From Pigmentibacter ruber (GTDB lineage Bacteria; Bdellovibrionota_B; Oligoflexia; Silvanigrellales; Silvanigrellaceae), in the NCBI RefSeq assembly GCF_009792895.1, contig NZ_WSSC01000004.1, positions 124,001 to 188,000 of the forward strand: DNA of 64,000 nt. Direction: 5' to 3'. Of this stretch, positions 37,051 through 44,588 are shown piece by piece (position 1 is the stretch's first letter; each line of letters opens with the position of its first letter). The position numbers were made by a program, and so were the translations under genes. The notes under the pieces were generated by a model. The model saw nothing but the letters and a program-made list of their open reading frames with translations. It was not told where the DNA came from and made no database searches.

Positions 37051-38229
37051 ATGAATGAAAATAGATCATTTGAAGACATATTTTCGTCGCTACAAAAACT
37101 AGCTGAAATGCGTGAACAAGAAGAAGGATTTTTTAGAAGAAATCCAAAAACAAAATGTGTTTGTGGAAGAAATGATCTGATTTCACAACAATCAGAAGAA
37201 TTTATTGATAATGAAGATTTGGAATCAAATCAAACAAAAGAACCTATATATATCCAAAAAAATCAATTGAATTTTAAATTTGCAGTTTGTCCTGCTTGTA
37301 ATCCGCGTATTGATTGCAAAATGTGTGAAGGAACAGGACACAGATTTTTAAATAAAGTTCATGTGTATGAGACTGATGATGGAGAAACTGAAGAACATTT
37401 AGTAGAAGAACTATCACCAAACTCTTGCGCCTGTATGCACACAGAGCACTTAGTCAATTTGTTAAATAATGCCGACATCCCTTGCAAATATATGGATGCT
37501 GATTTTATAAACATTAAAGATGAACATTTAAATCCTAACCAAGAAAAAAAACTTACAGAAAATATTCAAAAAATTCATTCATTTTGCAAGCAAGTAGCAA
37601 TAAAAAAATTAGACATTTACGATAAAGATTTAAAATATTTTGTTACATTATTTGGTCCTGTAGGTTCTGGAAAAACATTATTAGCAATATCTGCCTTAAA
37701 AATGTTAATTATTGATTTTGGATTTAGTGGAAAATTTGTAGACTTTCAATTTTTATTAAATCAACTTAAAGCAGAATATGAACAAAATAAATCGGGTGAA
37801 GAAATTTTAAAAAAATTAAGAAATGTTGATATATTAGTAATTGATGAGCTTGGAAAAGGGCGGAATGAAAATGAATGGCAATTAGAAAAATTAGATGATT
37901 TAATTAATTCAAGATACAATGCTAGAAAAGTAACAATTCTAACAACAAATTATCTACCGCCAATGTACAAATATGAAGAAAAGGAAATTCCAAGAAACCC
38001 AAATCGTGAAACTTCCAATTACTGGGGGCAAGAAATCAATAATGGAAAAAACCAAAACATACCCATACATGAAAGCTTTTGGAACCAAACATTATTAGAA
38101 CGTCTTGGTGCAAGAATGTATGAAAGAATTTATGAAGTTTCTGAATTTATAGATTTTACTGGCTTACCAAGTTTTAGAAAACATATTGGAAAGAGCTTTT
38201 TAAATATTTATTCTTCTAACCAAACATAA
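37051..38229 (+). CDS. DnaC/DnaI/IstB-like AAA+ ATPase with Cys-rich N-terminus
   Basis: 392 residues. The N-terminal part has Cys/His clusters at C36/C38, C80/C83, C89/C92/H97 and C126/C128/H130, which suggests zinc binding. The AAA+ core begins near residue 195, with Walker A 'GPVGSGKT' (202-209) and Walker B 'DILVIDELGK' (260-269), followed by 'KVTILTTNYLPP' (sensor 1) and 'LGARMYERIYE' (the Arg region typical of DnaC-like loaders). GGAGAGAGAGAA precedes the ATG. It may be a helicase loader, like DnaI with its zinc N-domain, or an IstB-like ATPase. No transposase is nearby, which favours replication. Confidence 0.75.
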   Translation: MNENRSFEDIFSSLQKLAEMREQEEGFFRRNPKTKCVCGRNDLISQQSEEFIDNEDLESNQTKEPIYIQKNQLNFKFAVCPACNPRIDCKMCEGTGHRFLNKVHVYETDDGETEEHLVEELSPNSCACMHTEHLVNLLNNADIPCKYMDADFINIKDEHLNPNQEKKLTENIQKIHSFCKQVAIKKLDIYDKDLKYFVTLFGPVGSGKTLLAISALKMLIIDFGFSGKFVDFQFLLNQLKAEYEQNKSGEEILKKLRNVDILVIDELGKGRNENEWQLEKLDDLINSRYNARKVTILTTNYLPPMYKYEEKEIPRNPNRETSNYWGQEINNGKNQNIPIHESFWNQTLLERLGARMYERIYEVSEFIDFTGLPSFRKHIGKSFLNIYSSNQT

Positions 38230-38241
38230 TAATGTTCTAGA

Positions 38242-39681
38242 TTATAAATTAAACTCCACTCCAGTCTGTGTAGTAAAAAGTTCGTTAGTTTTTGTTCCAT
38301 CAGAATAAGTTTTTATCTTCCAGTCATAGTAACCATAACTCATACTAAAAAATAAATATTTTTTAGTGTTTAACTGCTCATCAAAAGCATATTTTAAAAT
38401 TGGTGTTACAACAAATGAATTGGCATCATTTGCTAGTAATTTTTTCGTAACATAATTAAAATTGAGATCTAATCCAAACTGAAAATTTTTGGATAAATAA
38501 ACAACTGGTTGAACCCCAATACTAAGTCTATTTGTTGTTCTTGAATAACTTTTTCCGTCAGTTTGCAGAGATTTCTGGTCATCACTGATATGTAATACAG
38601 GTAAATTAGATGCATATACATTGTTTAAAATTATAATGCTAGTTAATAGTCCACCATATTTTTCATATAAAAATTGAGAAGAATCTGCAATTCCAATAGT
38701 ATTTTGAGGATAATTAGGAGGAATTCTTCCTTCACCATAAAAAGCACTATTTACAGTTGTGTTTGTTGGCTTTGCCTCTTTATCAGCAGGCAAAGAGGAA
38801 AACCAAATTGTAGTTGTTCCTTTTATTCCATCTGTTAATGGTCTATAAAAAATACCTCCAAGAATAAACGAAGATGCTAAACTTACTTTATCTTTTTGAA
38901 CATTATCAGATGTATCTTTTCCATAGCTATTATATGCTCGCACTGATAAAATAGGTTGAAACATTTTTCCTTCAAATAATAAAAATTTACCTGACAAAAA
39001 TAAAGTTGCAACATAATCATCATTTTCATACAAAATTTTATTGCCATTTTTATCTATTAATGCATTTCCGTTTTGATCTTTTGCAGTTGTATAAACTGTT
39101 TCTTTATTTATGGCTAATGAAACTTGAAAAACATCAGTTTCTATCCCAAAGCCATTTAGTTCCAACTGATTAAAAGGATTTGTTTCTTGAAATAAATAAA
39201 TTTCTTCAAACTCAAATGTTCTTCTTCCAAGCCAAACAGAATATCCATGATTTCCAAATGGAATATTTAAATAAAGATCTCTAAGTTGAACAACTTTTTC
39301 GGAATAAGTTTTAGGAAATAAATCTAGATGATATTTTTTTTGCCAAGCATATTGCACAGAACTTACCAAAGAAAAAGCATCATTTTTTTCTAATCCTAGT
39401 TTTAAAGAAATGTAATCAGTACTATAAGCCGCAGCACTGGTTGCTTGATTTTCTAAGTTTTGATTAGGAATATCATTGCTTTGAAATGTTTCTCGGGCTG
39501 TATTAAAATTACCGCGAAATGAACCACTTGCCGATAAAGCCCAGTCATCTAAAAATTTATATTTTTCTTCGGCACTTACATTTTGTTGAAAGTGAAGAAA
39601 AAGACTAACCAAAAGAAAATACTTCTTTTTATTTAAAAACTTCAATAAAGAAGTATTATTACAGCATCTTATATAAAACAA
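38242..39681 (-). CDS. LamB-type carbohydrate porin-like outer membrane protein
   Basis: About 479 residues. A long n-region and hydrophobic core (YFLLVSLFLHFQQNVSA) form the signal peptide. The mature part alternates amphipathic strands, with 'RDLYLNIPFGNHGYSVWLGRR' and 'NGFGIETDVFQVSLAI', as in maltoporin-like porins, and it ends in a barrel strand (TQTGVEFNL). The likely start is TTG at 39681, which follows AGGA by 9 nt. No ATG exists before the signal peptide. It probably allows diffusion of sugars or other solutes. Its promoter region lies back to back with that of the nfu-mrp pair. Confidence 0.7.
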   Translation of the reverse strand: MFYIRCCNNTSLLKFLNKKKYFLLVSLFLHFQQNVSAEEKYKFLDDWALSASGSFRGNFNTARETFQSNDIPNQNLENQATSAAAYSTDYISLKLGLEKNDAFSLVSSVQYAWQKKYHLDLFPKTYSEKVVQLRDLYLNIPFGNHGYSVWLGRRTFEFEEIYLFQETNPFNQLELNGFGIETDVFQVSLAINKETVYTTAKDQNGNALIDKNGNKILYENDDYVATLFLSGKFLLFEGKMFQPILSVRAYNSYGKDTSDNVQKDKVSLASSFILGGIFYRPLTDGIKGTTTIWFSSLPADKEAKPTNTTVNSAFYGEGRIPPNYPQNTIGIADSSQFLYEKYGGLLTSIIILNNVYASNLPVLHISDDQKSLQTDGKSYSRTTNRLSIGVQPVVYLSKNFQFGLDLNFNYVTKKLLANDANSFVVTPILKYAFDEQLNTKKYLFFSMSYGYYDWKIKTYSDGTKTNELFTTQTGVEFNL

Positions 39682-39722
39682 ATTGATTTATCCTACAAAA
39701 AATTATGATATAACTCAAAATA

Positions 39723-39747
39723 CTCAAGCAAGTCGCCCTTGACCGAG
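39723..39747 (+). promoter_or_regulatory. Imperfect dyad upstream of nfu-mrp
   Basis: CTCAAGCAAG (39723-39732) and CTTGACCGAG (39738-39747) are inverted around TCGCC with 7 of 10 pairs. It may be a regulator site in the divergent porin/nfu region. I do not recognise the regulator. Confidence 0.3.
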
Positions 39748-39783
39748 CAAGATTAGATAATATGTTTATACAGATATTATCTT

Positions 39784-39799
39784 CAACCAAGCAAGGTTG
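39784..39799 (+). promoter_or_regulatory. Short dyad just upstream of nfu
   Basis: CAACC-AAGCAA-GGTTG forms a 5-bp perfect dyad ending 24 nt before the nfu start. Its AAGCAA core also occurs in the dyad at 39723, so both may bind the same protein. Confidence 0.3.
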
Positions 39800-39823
39800 G
39801 CATATTTTTGAAAGGTTATTTAA

Positions 39824-40048
39824 ATGATTGCAAAAATTCAAGAAATCATCGAACAACAAATTAGACCTGCTCTACAATCAGACGGAGGAGATATCGAGTT
39901 GATTGATGTTGAAGACGGAATTGTAAAAGTTCGCCTTGTAGGTGCTTGTTCTCATTGCCCTTCTAGCGCTATGACATTATACCAAGGAGTGGAAAAAATG
40001 TTGATGGATAAAGTGCCTGAAGTTAAAGGCATAGAACAGGTCTGGTAA
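39824..40048 (+). CDS. NifU C-terminal-domain (Nfu) Fe-S scaffold
   Basis: 74 residues consisting of only the NifU_C domain: 'IIEQQIRPALQSDGGDIEL', then 'VRLVGACSHCPSSAMTL' with the CxxC that carries a [4Fe-4S] cluster. It delivers Fe-S clusters to target proteins. It is followed after one base by an Mrp/ApbC gene, a logical pairing of scaffold and ATP-dependent carrier. AAGG precedes the ATG. Confidence 0.92.
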   Translation: MIAKIQEIIEQQIRPALQSDGGDIELIDVEDGIVKVRLVGACSHCPSSAMTLYQGVEKMLMDKVPEVKGIEQVW

Positions 40049-40049
40049 G

Positions 40050-41180
40050 ATGGAAAATACTAAAAATTTAATAACGCTCCATTTTGTGAAAGAATTGAGC
40101 TCAAAGTTACCAAAAGAAATATATGATCTTTTGGGTGCCTTTAATTGGCAAGATCGTATCATTTCAGTTGAGAATAAAGATTCAAAAACCTTAATACGCT
40201 TTTATTCTGACGGATTAAATCTAACAAGCAAAACTCTTGTTGAACAATTTCTAAAAGAACAATTAGCTTCTTTTCAGGAAGAATTTGCTGTTTATTTTGA
40301 GCGCAAAGAAAAAGCTACTACTAATCCAAATACAGCAGCTCCCAAATCAGACACTCAGGAGAAACCTGCACCCGAAGACTCCCACAAAAAAACATCTTCC
40401 AGCAAAAAGCCTATTTCAGGCGTAAAACGCATTATAGCAGTTGCTAGCGGTAAAGGTGGTGTTGGTAAAAGTACTGTTAGTGTTAATTTAGCAATCGCTT
40501 TACACAATCAAGGGTACAAAGTTGGCATACTTGATGCCGATATATATGGTCCAAGCATTCCTACTATGCTGAATCTCCATCAAGATCCTTTAGTGAATGA
40601 AAACAATAAAATTATTCCACCACAAGCCCATGGATTAAAAGTTATGTCTTTTGGCTTTTTTGCGCCTGAAGAAACGGCTGTTATTTGGCGTGGACCAATG
40701 ATTATGAAGGCTCTTCAACAATTTTTCTGGGATGTTGATTGGGGTACTCTTGATTTTTTAATTATAGATCTTCCACCCGGCACTGGTGATGCTCAACTAA
40801 CGCTAGTTCAAAGCATTCCTATTACAGGATCTGTTATAGTAACAACCCCACAAAACGTTGCATTACTTGATGCCGTTAAAGGCATCGCAATGTTTAGGAA
40901 AACTGAGGTGCCCATCTTAGGGGTTGTTGAAAATATGTCTACTTTTACTTGTCCTTCTTGTGGAAGCGAATCACATATTTTTGGAACTGGCGGAGCTGAA
41001 AGAGTTGCTAATAAATTTGAAGTTGAATTGTTAGGCCACGTTCCTTTATTACCAGAAGTCAGAGCCGCTGGAGATGAGGGAGAACCCCTTACAACACAAG
41101 TAAACCATCCTATCCGTATTCGTTTTGCTGAAATAGCTGAAAAAGTCGTAAAAAATGCTGTGCTAATGGAAAATAGATAA
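40050..41180 (+). CDS. apbC: Mrp/ApbC/NBP35-type Fe-S cluster carrier ATPase
   Basis: 376 residues. Residues 1-90 resemble the DUF59/MIP18-like N-domain, then a low-complexity Pro/Lys/Ser linker (100-128) leads into the P-loop domain. The deviant Walker A is 'ASGKGGVGKSTVSVNLA', followed by 'GILDADIYGPSIP', 'DFLIIDLPPGTGDAQLT' and the Fe-S ligand pair 'TCPSCGSESHIF' (CxxC). It binds and transfers [4Fe-4S] clusters. It forms a two-gene operon with nfu. Its stop abuts the stop of the converging gene. Confidence 0.95.
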   Translation: MENTKNLITLHFVKELSSKLPKEIYDLLGAFNWQDRIISVENKDSKTLIRFYSDGLNLTSKTLVEQFLKEQLASFQEEFAVYFERKEKATTNPNTAAPKSDTQEKPAPEDSHKKTSSSKKPISGVKRIIAVASGKGGVGKSTVSVNLAIALHNQGYKVGILDADIYGPSIPTMLNLHQDPLVNENNKIIPPQAHGLKVMSFGFFAPEETAVIWRGPMIMKALQQFFWDVDWGTLDFLIIDLPPGTGDAQLTLVQSIPITGSVIVTTPQNVALLDAVKGIAMFRKTEVPILGVVENMSTFTCPSCGSESHIFGTGGAERVANKFEVELLGHVPLLPEVRAAGDEGEPLTTQVNHPIRIRFAEIAEKVVKNAVLMENR

Positions 41181-41996
41181 TTAAGGAAAATTCTCAAACT
41201 TTACACAACCGCGTTTATTTAACATACTATCAACAGTTTTTCTGACTTGCCTGAATGTAACTTTAGCGTTTCCAATGTCACAAACCAATCTAGAGCTGGT
41301 TTGTGGTGGCGGATATGCTGTTAAAGTTACAATTACTTCTCCTCTTTTTGATATATTTTCTCCATTTGAAATTTTTTGATCTACTATTTTTTGAAAGTAA
41401 CTATTTAAGTAATTTACCTTTTCAACTGCACCCATATTTTGAATTGTTGCTACTAAATTTTTTGATTTCGTTTCATCATCAACATTATTTGCAACCTGAT
41501 TTTCTTTATTTTGCAGGACTAATTTTGTATCTAATGCTCCAGATATATAGCTTATTTTATCTAAACCAAGAGAGTCTGAGTGTACCACTTCAAATATTCT
41601 TGAACGAATATGATCCATTATTAAAGTAGGAGGGGAAACCATTTTATTAGTTAACACAACAAATACATGTCTTTTAGTAGCATCAACCCATTTTCCTTCA
41701 TTAATATATGATTGAGCTATGACAATTGCTGTTTCCTTTGATTTTAAATATTTGTTAATATATTTAAATTTTCCTACAAGAAAAAAATCTCGCGCTCCAA
41801 CACGACCTGGCTGAATGCTACCCTCTTTCATTGTAAAAGCCTCACCAGCCTGAAAAATTGTAGAGTTTGAGCTTTGTTCGTATGTTGGATAACCACAACT
41901 TAATGGCCCCTTCATCCCACATTCAAAAGAATCTTCAGCGTGAGCTGCAATAGTAGACATGAATAAGAAGATATATATTTGTTTAAGATAAAACAT
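41181..41996 (-). CDS. Secreted protein of unknown function
   Basis: 271 residues. A signal peptide (LKQIYIFLFMSTIAAHA) is followed by a mature chain with four Cys (FECGM, LSCGY, RLVCDI, KRGCVKF). There is no lipobox and no further membrane segment. The region 'RHVFVVLTNKMVSPPTLIMD' looks like a globular alpha/beta part. I recognise no family. It converges with mrp with adjacent stop codons (TAA on each strand). Confidence 0.55.
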   Translation of the reverse strand: MFYLKQIYIFLFMSTIAAHAEDSFECGMKGPLSCGYPTYEQSSNSTIFQAGEAFTMKEGSIQPGRVGARDFFLVGKFKYINKYLKSKETAIVIAQSYINEGKWVDATKRHVFVVLTNKMVSPPTLIMDHIRSRIFEVVHSDSLGLDKISYISGALDTKLVLQNKENQVANNVDDETKSKNLVATIQNMGAVEKVNYLNSYFQKIVDQKISNGENISKRGEVIVTLTAYPPPQTSSRLVCDIGNAKVTFRQVRKTVDSMLNKRGCVKFENFP

Positions 41997-42215
41997 TTAT
42001 TACCCTTTCTAAGCACAATATACTCAGATTGATCGTAACCACTTTTTTGCAATTGATAGTTTATTTTTTGACGTATTATCCTATATAATTGAGATTTTTA
42101 ATTCCAATCAAATAATAAGTTTCTTCTTTTGGAAGTTGACTAAATAGATTCACCATAATATTAGGGATGCCATTCATGGTTCAATGCTATGCCGATTGGA
42201 TAAGTTAAAAGAATT

Positions 42216-43382
42216 TTAGCTTACTCGAGAGGTTTTCATAACTGATTGATTACTAATGTTTTTTTGCTGTTTTAATTGATATGAAAGAATGGATTCGAAT
42301 AGTTTTTTAGACAAACTAGGACTTTCAAATTCCACACCAACACACCATTCCCCAGATTCTGAACTTGTCCAAGCAACTTTTCCTGTAAGAGATTGCAGCC
42401 TATCTTCTAAAGTCTGATTAGTTGCAACTTTAGCCTTTGTAGTTTCATTCAAAGTAGCTAATGCAGGCATTTTTTCCTCTACGGATTTCTTAGCAATAGA
42501 TTGCCCTTTGCTAGATGCAGGCTTTTTTTTGCTATTATTAATCTCATTGACTTTTTTCTTCCCATTCTCAATTTGATTAGAAATCATTTTAGTGATTTCA
42601 AGAATTTTACCATTTTCAATATCACTTGTAGAAGGTATTTTCAAAATCACTGAACTTCCCGAAGAAATAAATTCCATACTCGCTAACAACTGATTCCAGT
42701 CAGTTAGACCAATTTTACTATTTTTACTTGGCTTTAATTTTACTCCACTAAGTGAACAGTCTTCTATAATCCCACAGAAGTACAGAGGAATAGACTTTAT
42801 TATTTCTTTTTTTCCTGCCACTTTTTTTGGTGCTTTCAACTCTTTCTTAGCCTTTATTTTGCCTTTTTCTACGCTTTTTGTATTTTTTGTGCTTTTATCT
42901 TGGAAAGGGGACAGCATTTGCTGGTATGCTATAAGACTCTCATTTTCTAAAATAATTTCTGCAATTGCTGGTAAATTGCAAGTAATTCTTTTTTGTGCGC
43001 GAATTTTTCCATCACAAAAACGTTGAGCTACAGCTATAACGACATCAGGATTAACAGGTTTCTTAAGCCAACTTTGGCAATCAGGATATTGCTTTAACGT
43101 AGATTCAATATTTTGTGCGACTTCAGCTGTGTCGAAAGCAGTAATTAAAACAGGGATGCTATAATGTTTTTTTAGTTTTGCAGCCGTTTGTGCCCCATTT
43201 GCATCTGGCAAATCATAGTCAATGATAAAAGCATCAATGTTTTCATTTATTTTTGCCAATTCTATCGCTTCAGAAGAGTTTCTTGCAACGATAACCTGAA
43301 CTCCTGGATAGTGATCTTTGAAAACTTCACTTGTCATTACCAAACTAGCTTTGCTGGCATCGGCTATTAATATTTTTTTCAC
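42216..43382 (-). CDS. Response regulator with interrupted PilZ (c-di-GMP) domain
   Basis: 388 residues. The receiver domain (1-125) has 'KKILIADASKASL', the phospho-Asp in 'AFIIDYDLPDANG', and the switch Lys in 'CQSWLKKPVNPDV'. A PilZ signature follows: RAQKR (RxxxR) near residue 135, then DCSLSGVKL (D/NxSxxG) near 210, and a closing strand 'GEWCVGVEF'. Two Lys-rich insertions break the PilZ domain, one of about 30 residues between RxxxR and DxSxxG and one near 285-320. A receiver coupled to c-di-GMP binding could control motility or surface behaviour. The output partner is unknown. Confidence 0.75.
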   Translation of the reverse strand: MKKILIADASKASLVMTSEVFKDHYPGVQVIVARNSSEAIELAKINENIDAFIIDYDLPDANGAQTAAKLKKHYSIPVLITAFDTAEVAQNIESTLKQYPDCQSWLKKPVNPDVVIAVAQRFCDGKIRAQKRITCNLPAIAEIILENESLIAYQQMLSPFQDKSTKNTKSVEKGKIKAKKELKAPKKVAGKKEIIKSIPLYFCGIIEDCSLSGVKLKPSKNSKIGLTDWNQLLASMEFISSGSSVILKIPSTSDIENGKILEITKMISNQIENGKKKVNEINNSKKKPASSKGQSIAKKSVEEKMPALATLNETTKAKVATNQTLEDRLQSLTGKVAWTSSESGEWCVGVEFESPSLSKKLFESILSYQLKQQKNISNQSVMKTSRVS

Positions 43383-43505
43383 TCTAAGACTCCCCTTAGC
43401 TTTCTGAAAAGCATTTACTAGCTACTAAAAATGGCATTCTTTAGATAATAGTATGTAAACAAAGGAGATAGAGAGGGAAGAATCGAACAGCATAAATATG
43501 TGACG

Positions 43506-43640
43506 AAATAGGAAAAATAATGACCACAAATCAGTTAGTAAATAGCAAAATAAAAAAATGGTTACTACAAATCAGTTGGTAAATAGCAAAATAAAAAAAT
43601 GGTTACCATAAACAAGTTGATAAATAGCAAACATGTAAGG
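43506..43640 (+). repeat. 41-bp tandem repeat, about 3.5 copies
   Basis: Units start at 43526, 43567 and 43608, sharing the core CAGTTGGTAAATAGCAAAA. The first two full copies are nearly identical. The third diverges, and a degenerate half copy precedes the first (from about 43506). The array lies in a non-coding interval (43383-43723) between the receiver-PilZ gene and tRNA-Asn. Nothing else is visible in that interval. Confidence 0.8.
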
Positions 43641-43723
43641 TGCTAGGTTAAAAACATAATTTTAGCTAAACGCATAGGGAAATAGAAAGACAAAGGCACA
43701 GCCTTTAGAGAGGCAAGAAGGAA

Positions 43724-43798
43724 TGGCTCCCCAGGGGTGGATTGAACACCCGACCAAGTGATTAACAGTCACTTGCTCTACCACTGAGCTACTGAGGA
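43724..43798 (-). tRNA. tRNA-Asn (GTT)
   Basis: Cloverleaf on the minus strand: acceptor TCCTCAG pairs with CTGGGGA, the D arm is 'GCTCAGTGGTAGAGC', the anticodon arm is AGTGA-CTGTTAA-TCACT (anticodon GTT at 43766-43764), the T arm is GGGTG-TTCAATC-CACCC, and CCA is encoded (43726-43724). A promoter lies at 43815-43843. Confidence 0.97.
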
Positions 43799-43814
43799 AC
43801 TTCTTCGTGAAGTG

Positions 43815-43843
43815 TGTCTACATAATCAATGCAAAGAGGTCAA
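43815..43843 (-). promoter_or_regulatory. Promoter of tRNA-Asn with upstream AT element
   Basis: On the minus strand TTGACC (43843-43838) and TAGACA (43820-43815) are 17 nt apart, placing the start near 43808, 10 nt before the mature tRNA. A perfect 24-bp A/T palindrome (43852-43875, pattern G-A7-T4-A4-T7-C) lies at about -44 to -67, the place of an UP element. Confidence 0.55.
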
Positions 43844-43883
43844 GTCGATTTGAAAAAAATTTTAAAATTTTTTTCGTCCTTTC

Positions 43884-43909
43884 TTTTTTGCTCACAATAG
43901 AGCAAAAAA
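43884..43909 (-). terminator. Possible terminator of the gldA-to-Nudix operon
   Basis: TTTTTTGCTC (43884-43893) and GAGCAAAAAA (43900-43909) form a perfect 10-bp inverted repeat 10 nt beyond the stop of the gene at 43920. The T-run is part of the stem, so efficiency is uncertain. Confidence 0.45.
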
Positions 43910-43919
43910 TTGCTTATTT

Positions 43920-44582
43920 CTAGGGAATAAGCCCCTCAACCCCAAGAATATCGCTCTTTTCCCAAGCAAATTCCCATTTATGCACCCGTTGCTGTCCAGA
44001 AACAAGAGGACGCAAGATATCCAATCTTTTTAGACGCCTGTGAAAATTACCTGGGTCTATTTCCTGACTTGAAAGCATACCAACTAACAAACGTAAATCT
44101 TGAATAGAAAAGACTTGAGAAAGGAGTTCAAAAGTAAAAGTTGTATTTTTTACCCATAACGGGACTTGATTTAAACACTCGCGCAAGAAAAGTCTGCTAT
44201 CAGGAGCTAAAATGGAGTCTTGTGAAAATAAGTTTTCTGCATCTAGCCACATTCCCTTTGCATGCGCAGAAAACTCTTGCGGCAAGGCAATTGCACGGAC
44301 GATAGCAATGCTTTGGACTTGTTCAAATAAAAGATCACGATCGTAAACATCTACAATTCGATCTTTACAACGTGCTGAATTAAACCAAGTTTCTAGCTCT
44401 GCGAGATGTGACCCTGCAAGAAGATCACTAAGAATCCGGCGAGTGCCTCCATGTAAATGCATGTCCTGTCTAAGAACAACACTCGGAAAAGTCTGTCTTT
44501 CGCTGTTTTGATCTTTTGTTACCAATACGCGTAGGCTACCATTTACGGCTGCAATCGGAATCAAAAAAAGTTCTGTTTTCAA
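43920..44582 (-). CDS. Nudix-related transcriptional regulator (NrtR-like), Nudix box lost
   Basis: 220 residues. The C-terminal part 'TFTFELLSQVFSIQDLRLLV' followed by 'DPGNFHRRLKRLDILRPL' is the winged helix of NrtR-type regulators ('FTL..Lq..yE...g...d..nFrrkl...g.L'). The N-terminal half keeps Nudix-like edges ('PIAAVNGSLRVLVTKD') but has no GX5EX7REUXEEXGU box, so it is expected to bind a ligand rather than hydrolyse it. It is the last gene of the gldA operon (6 nt behind the DUF4340 gene). It may regulate that operon or an NAD-related gene elsewhere. Confidence 0.65.
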   Translation of the reverse strand: MKTELFLIPIAAVNGSLRVLVTKDQNSERQTFPSVVLRQDMHLHGGTRRILSDLLAGSHLAELETWFNSARCKDRIVDVYDRDLLFEQVQSIAIVRAIALPQEFSAHAKGMWLDAENLFSQDSILAPDSRLFLRECLNQVPLWVKNTTFTFELLSQVFSIQDLRLLVGMLSSQEIDPGNFHRRLKRLDILRPLVSGQQRVHKWEFAWEKSDILGVEGLIP

Positions 44583-44588
44583 GAAAGG

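Noticed and set aside
37051-38229. IS21 helper ATPase (IstB) as part of an insertion sequence
   Set aside because: No transposase, inverted repeats or target duplication nearby. The gene lies in a housekeeping setting.
43506-43640. CRISPR array
   Set aside because: The 41-bp units adjoin directly without unique spacers and there are no cas genes.
43852-43875. Terminator made by the A/T palindrome
   Set aside because: It contains only A-T pairs between the end G and C with no loop, and it sits where an UP element of the tRNA promoter belongs.
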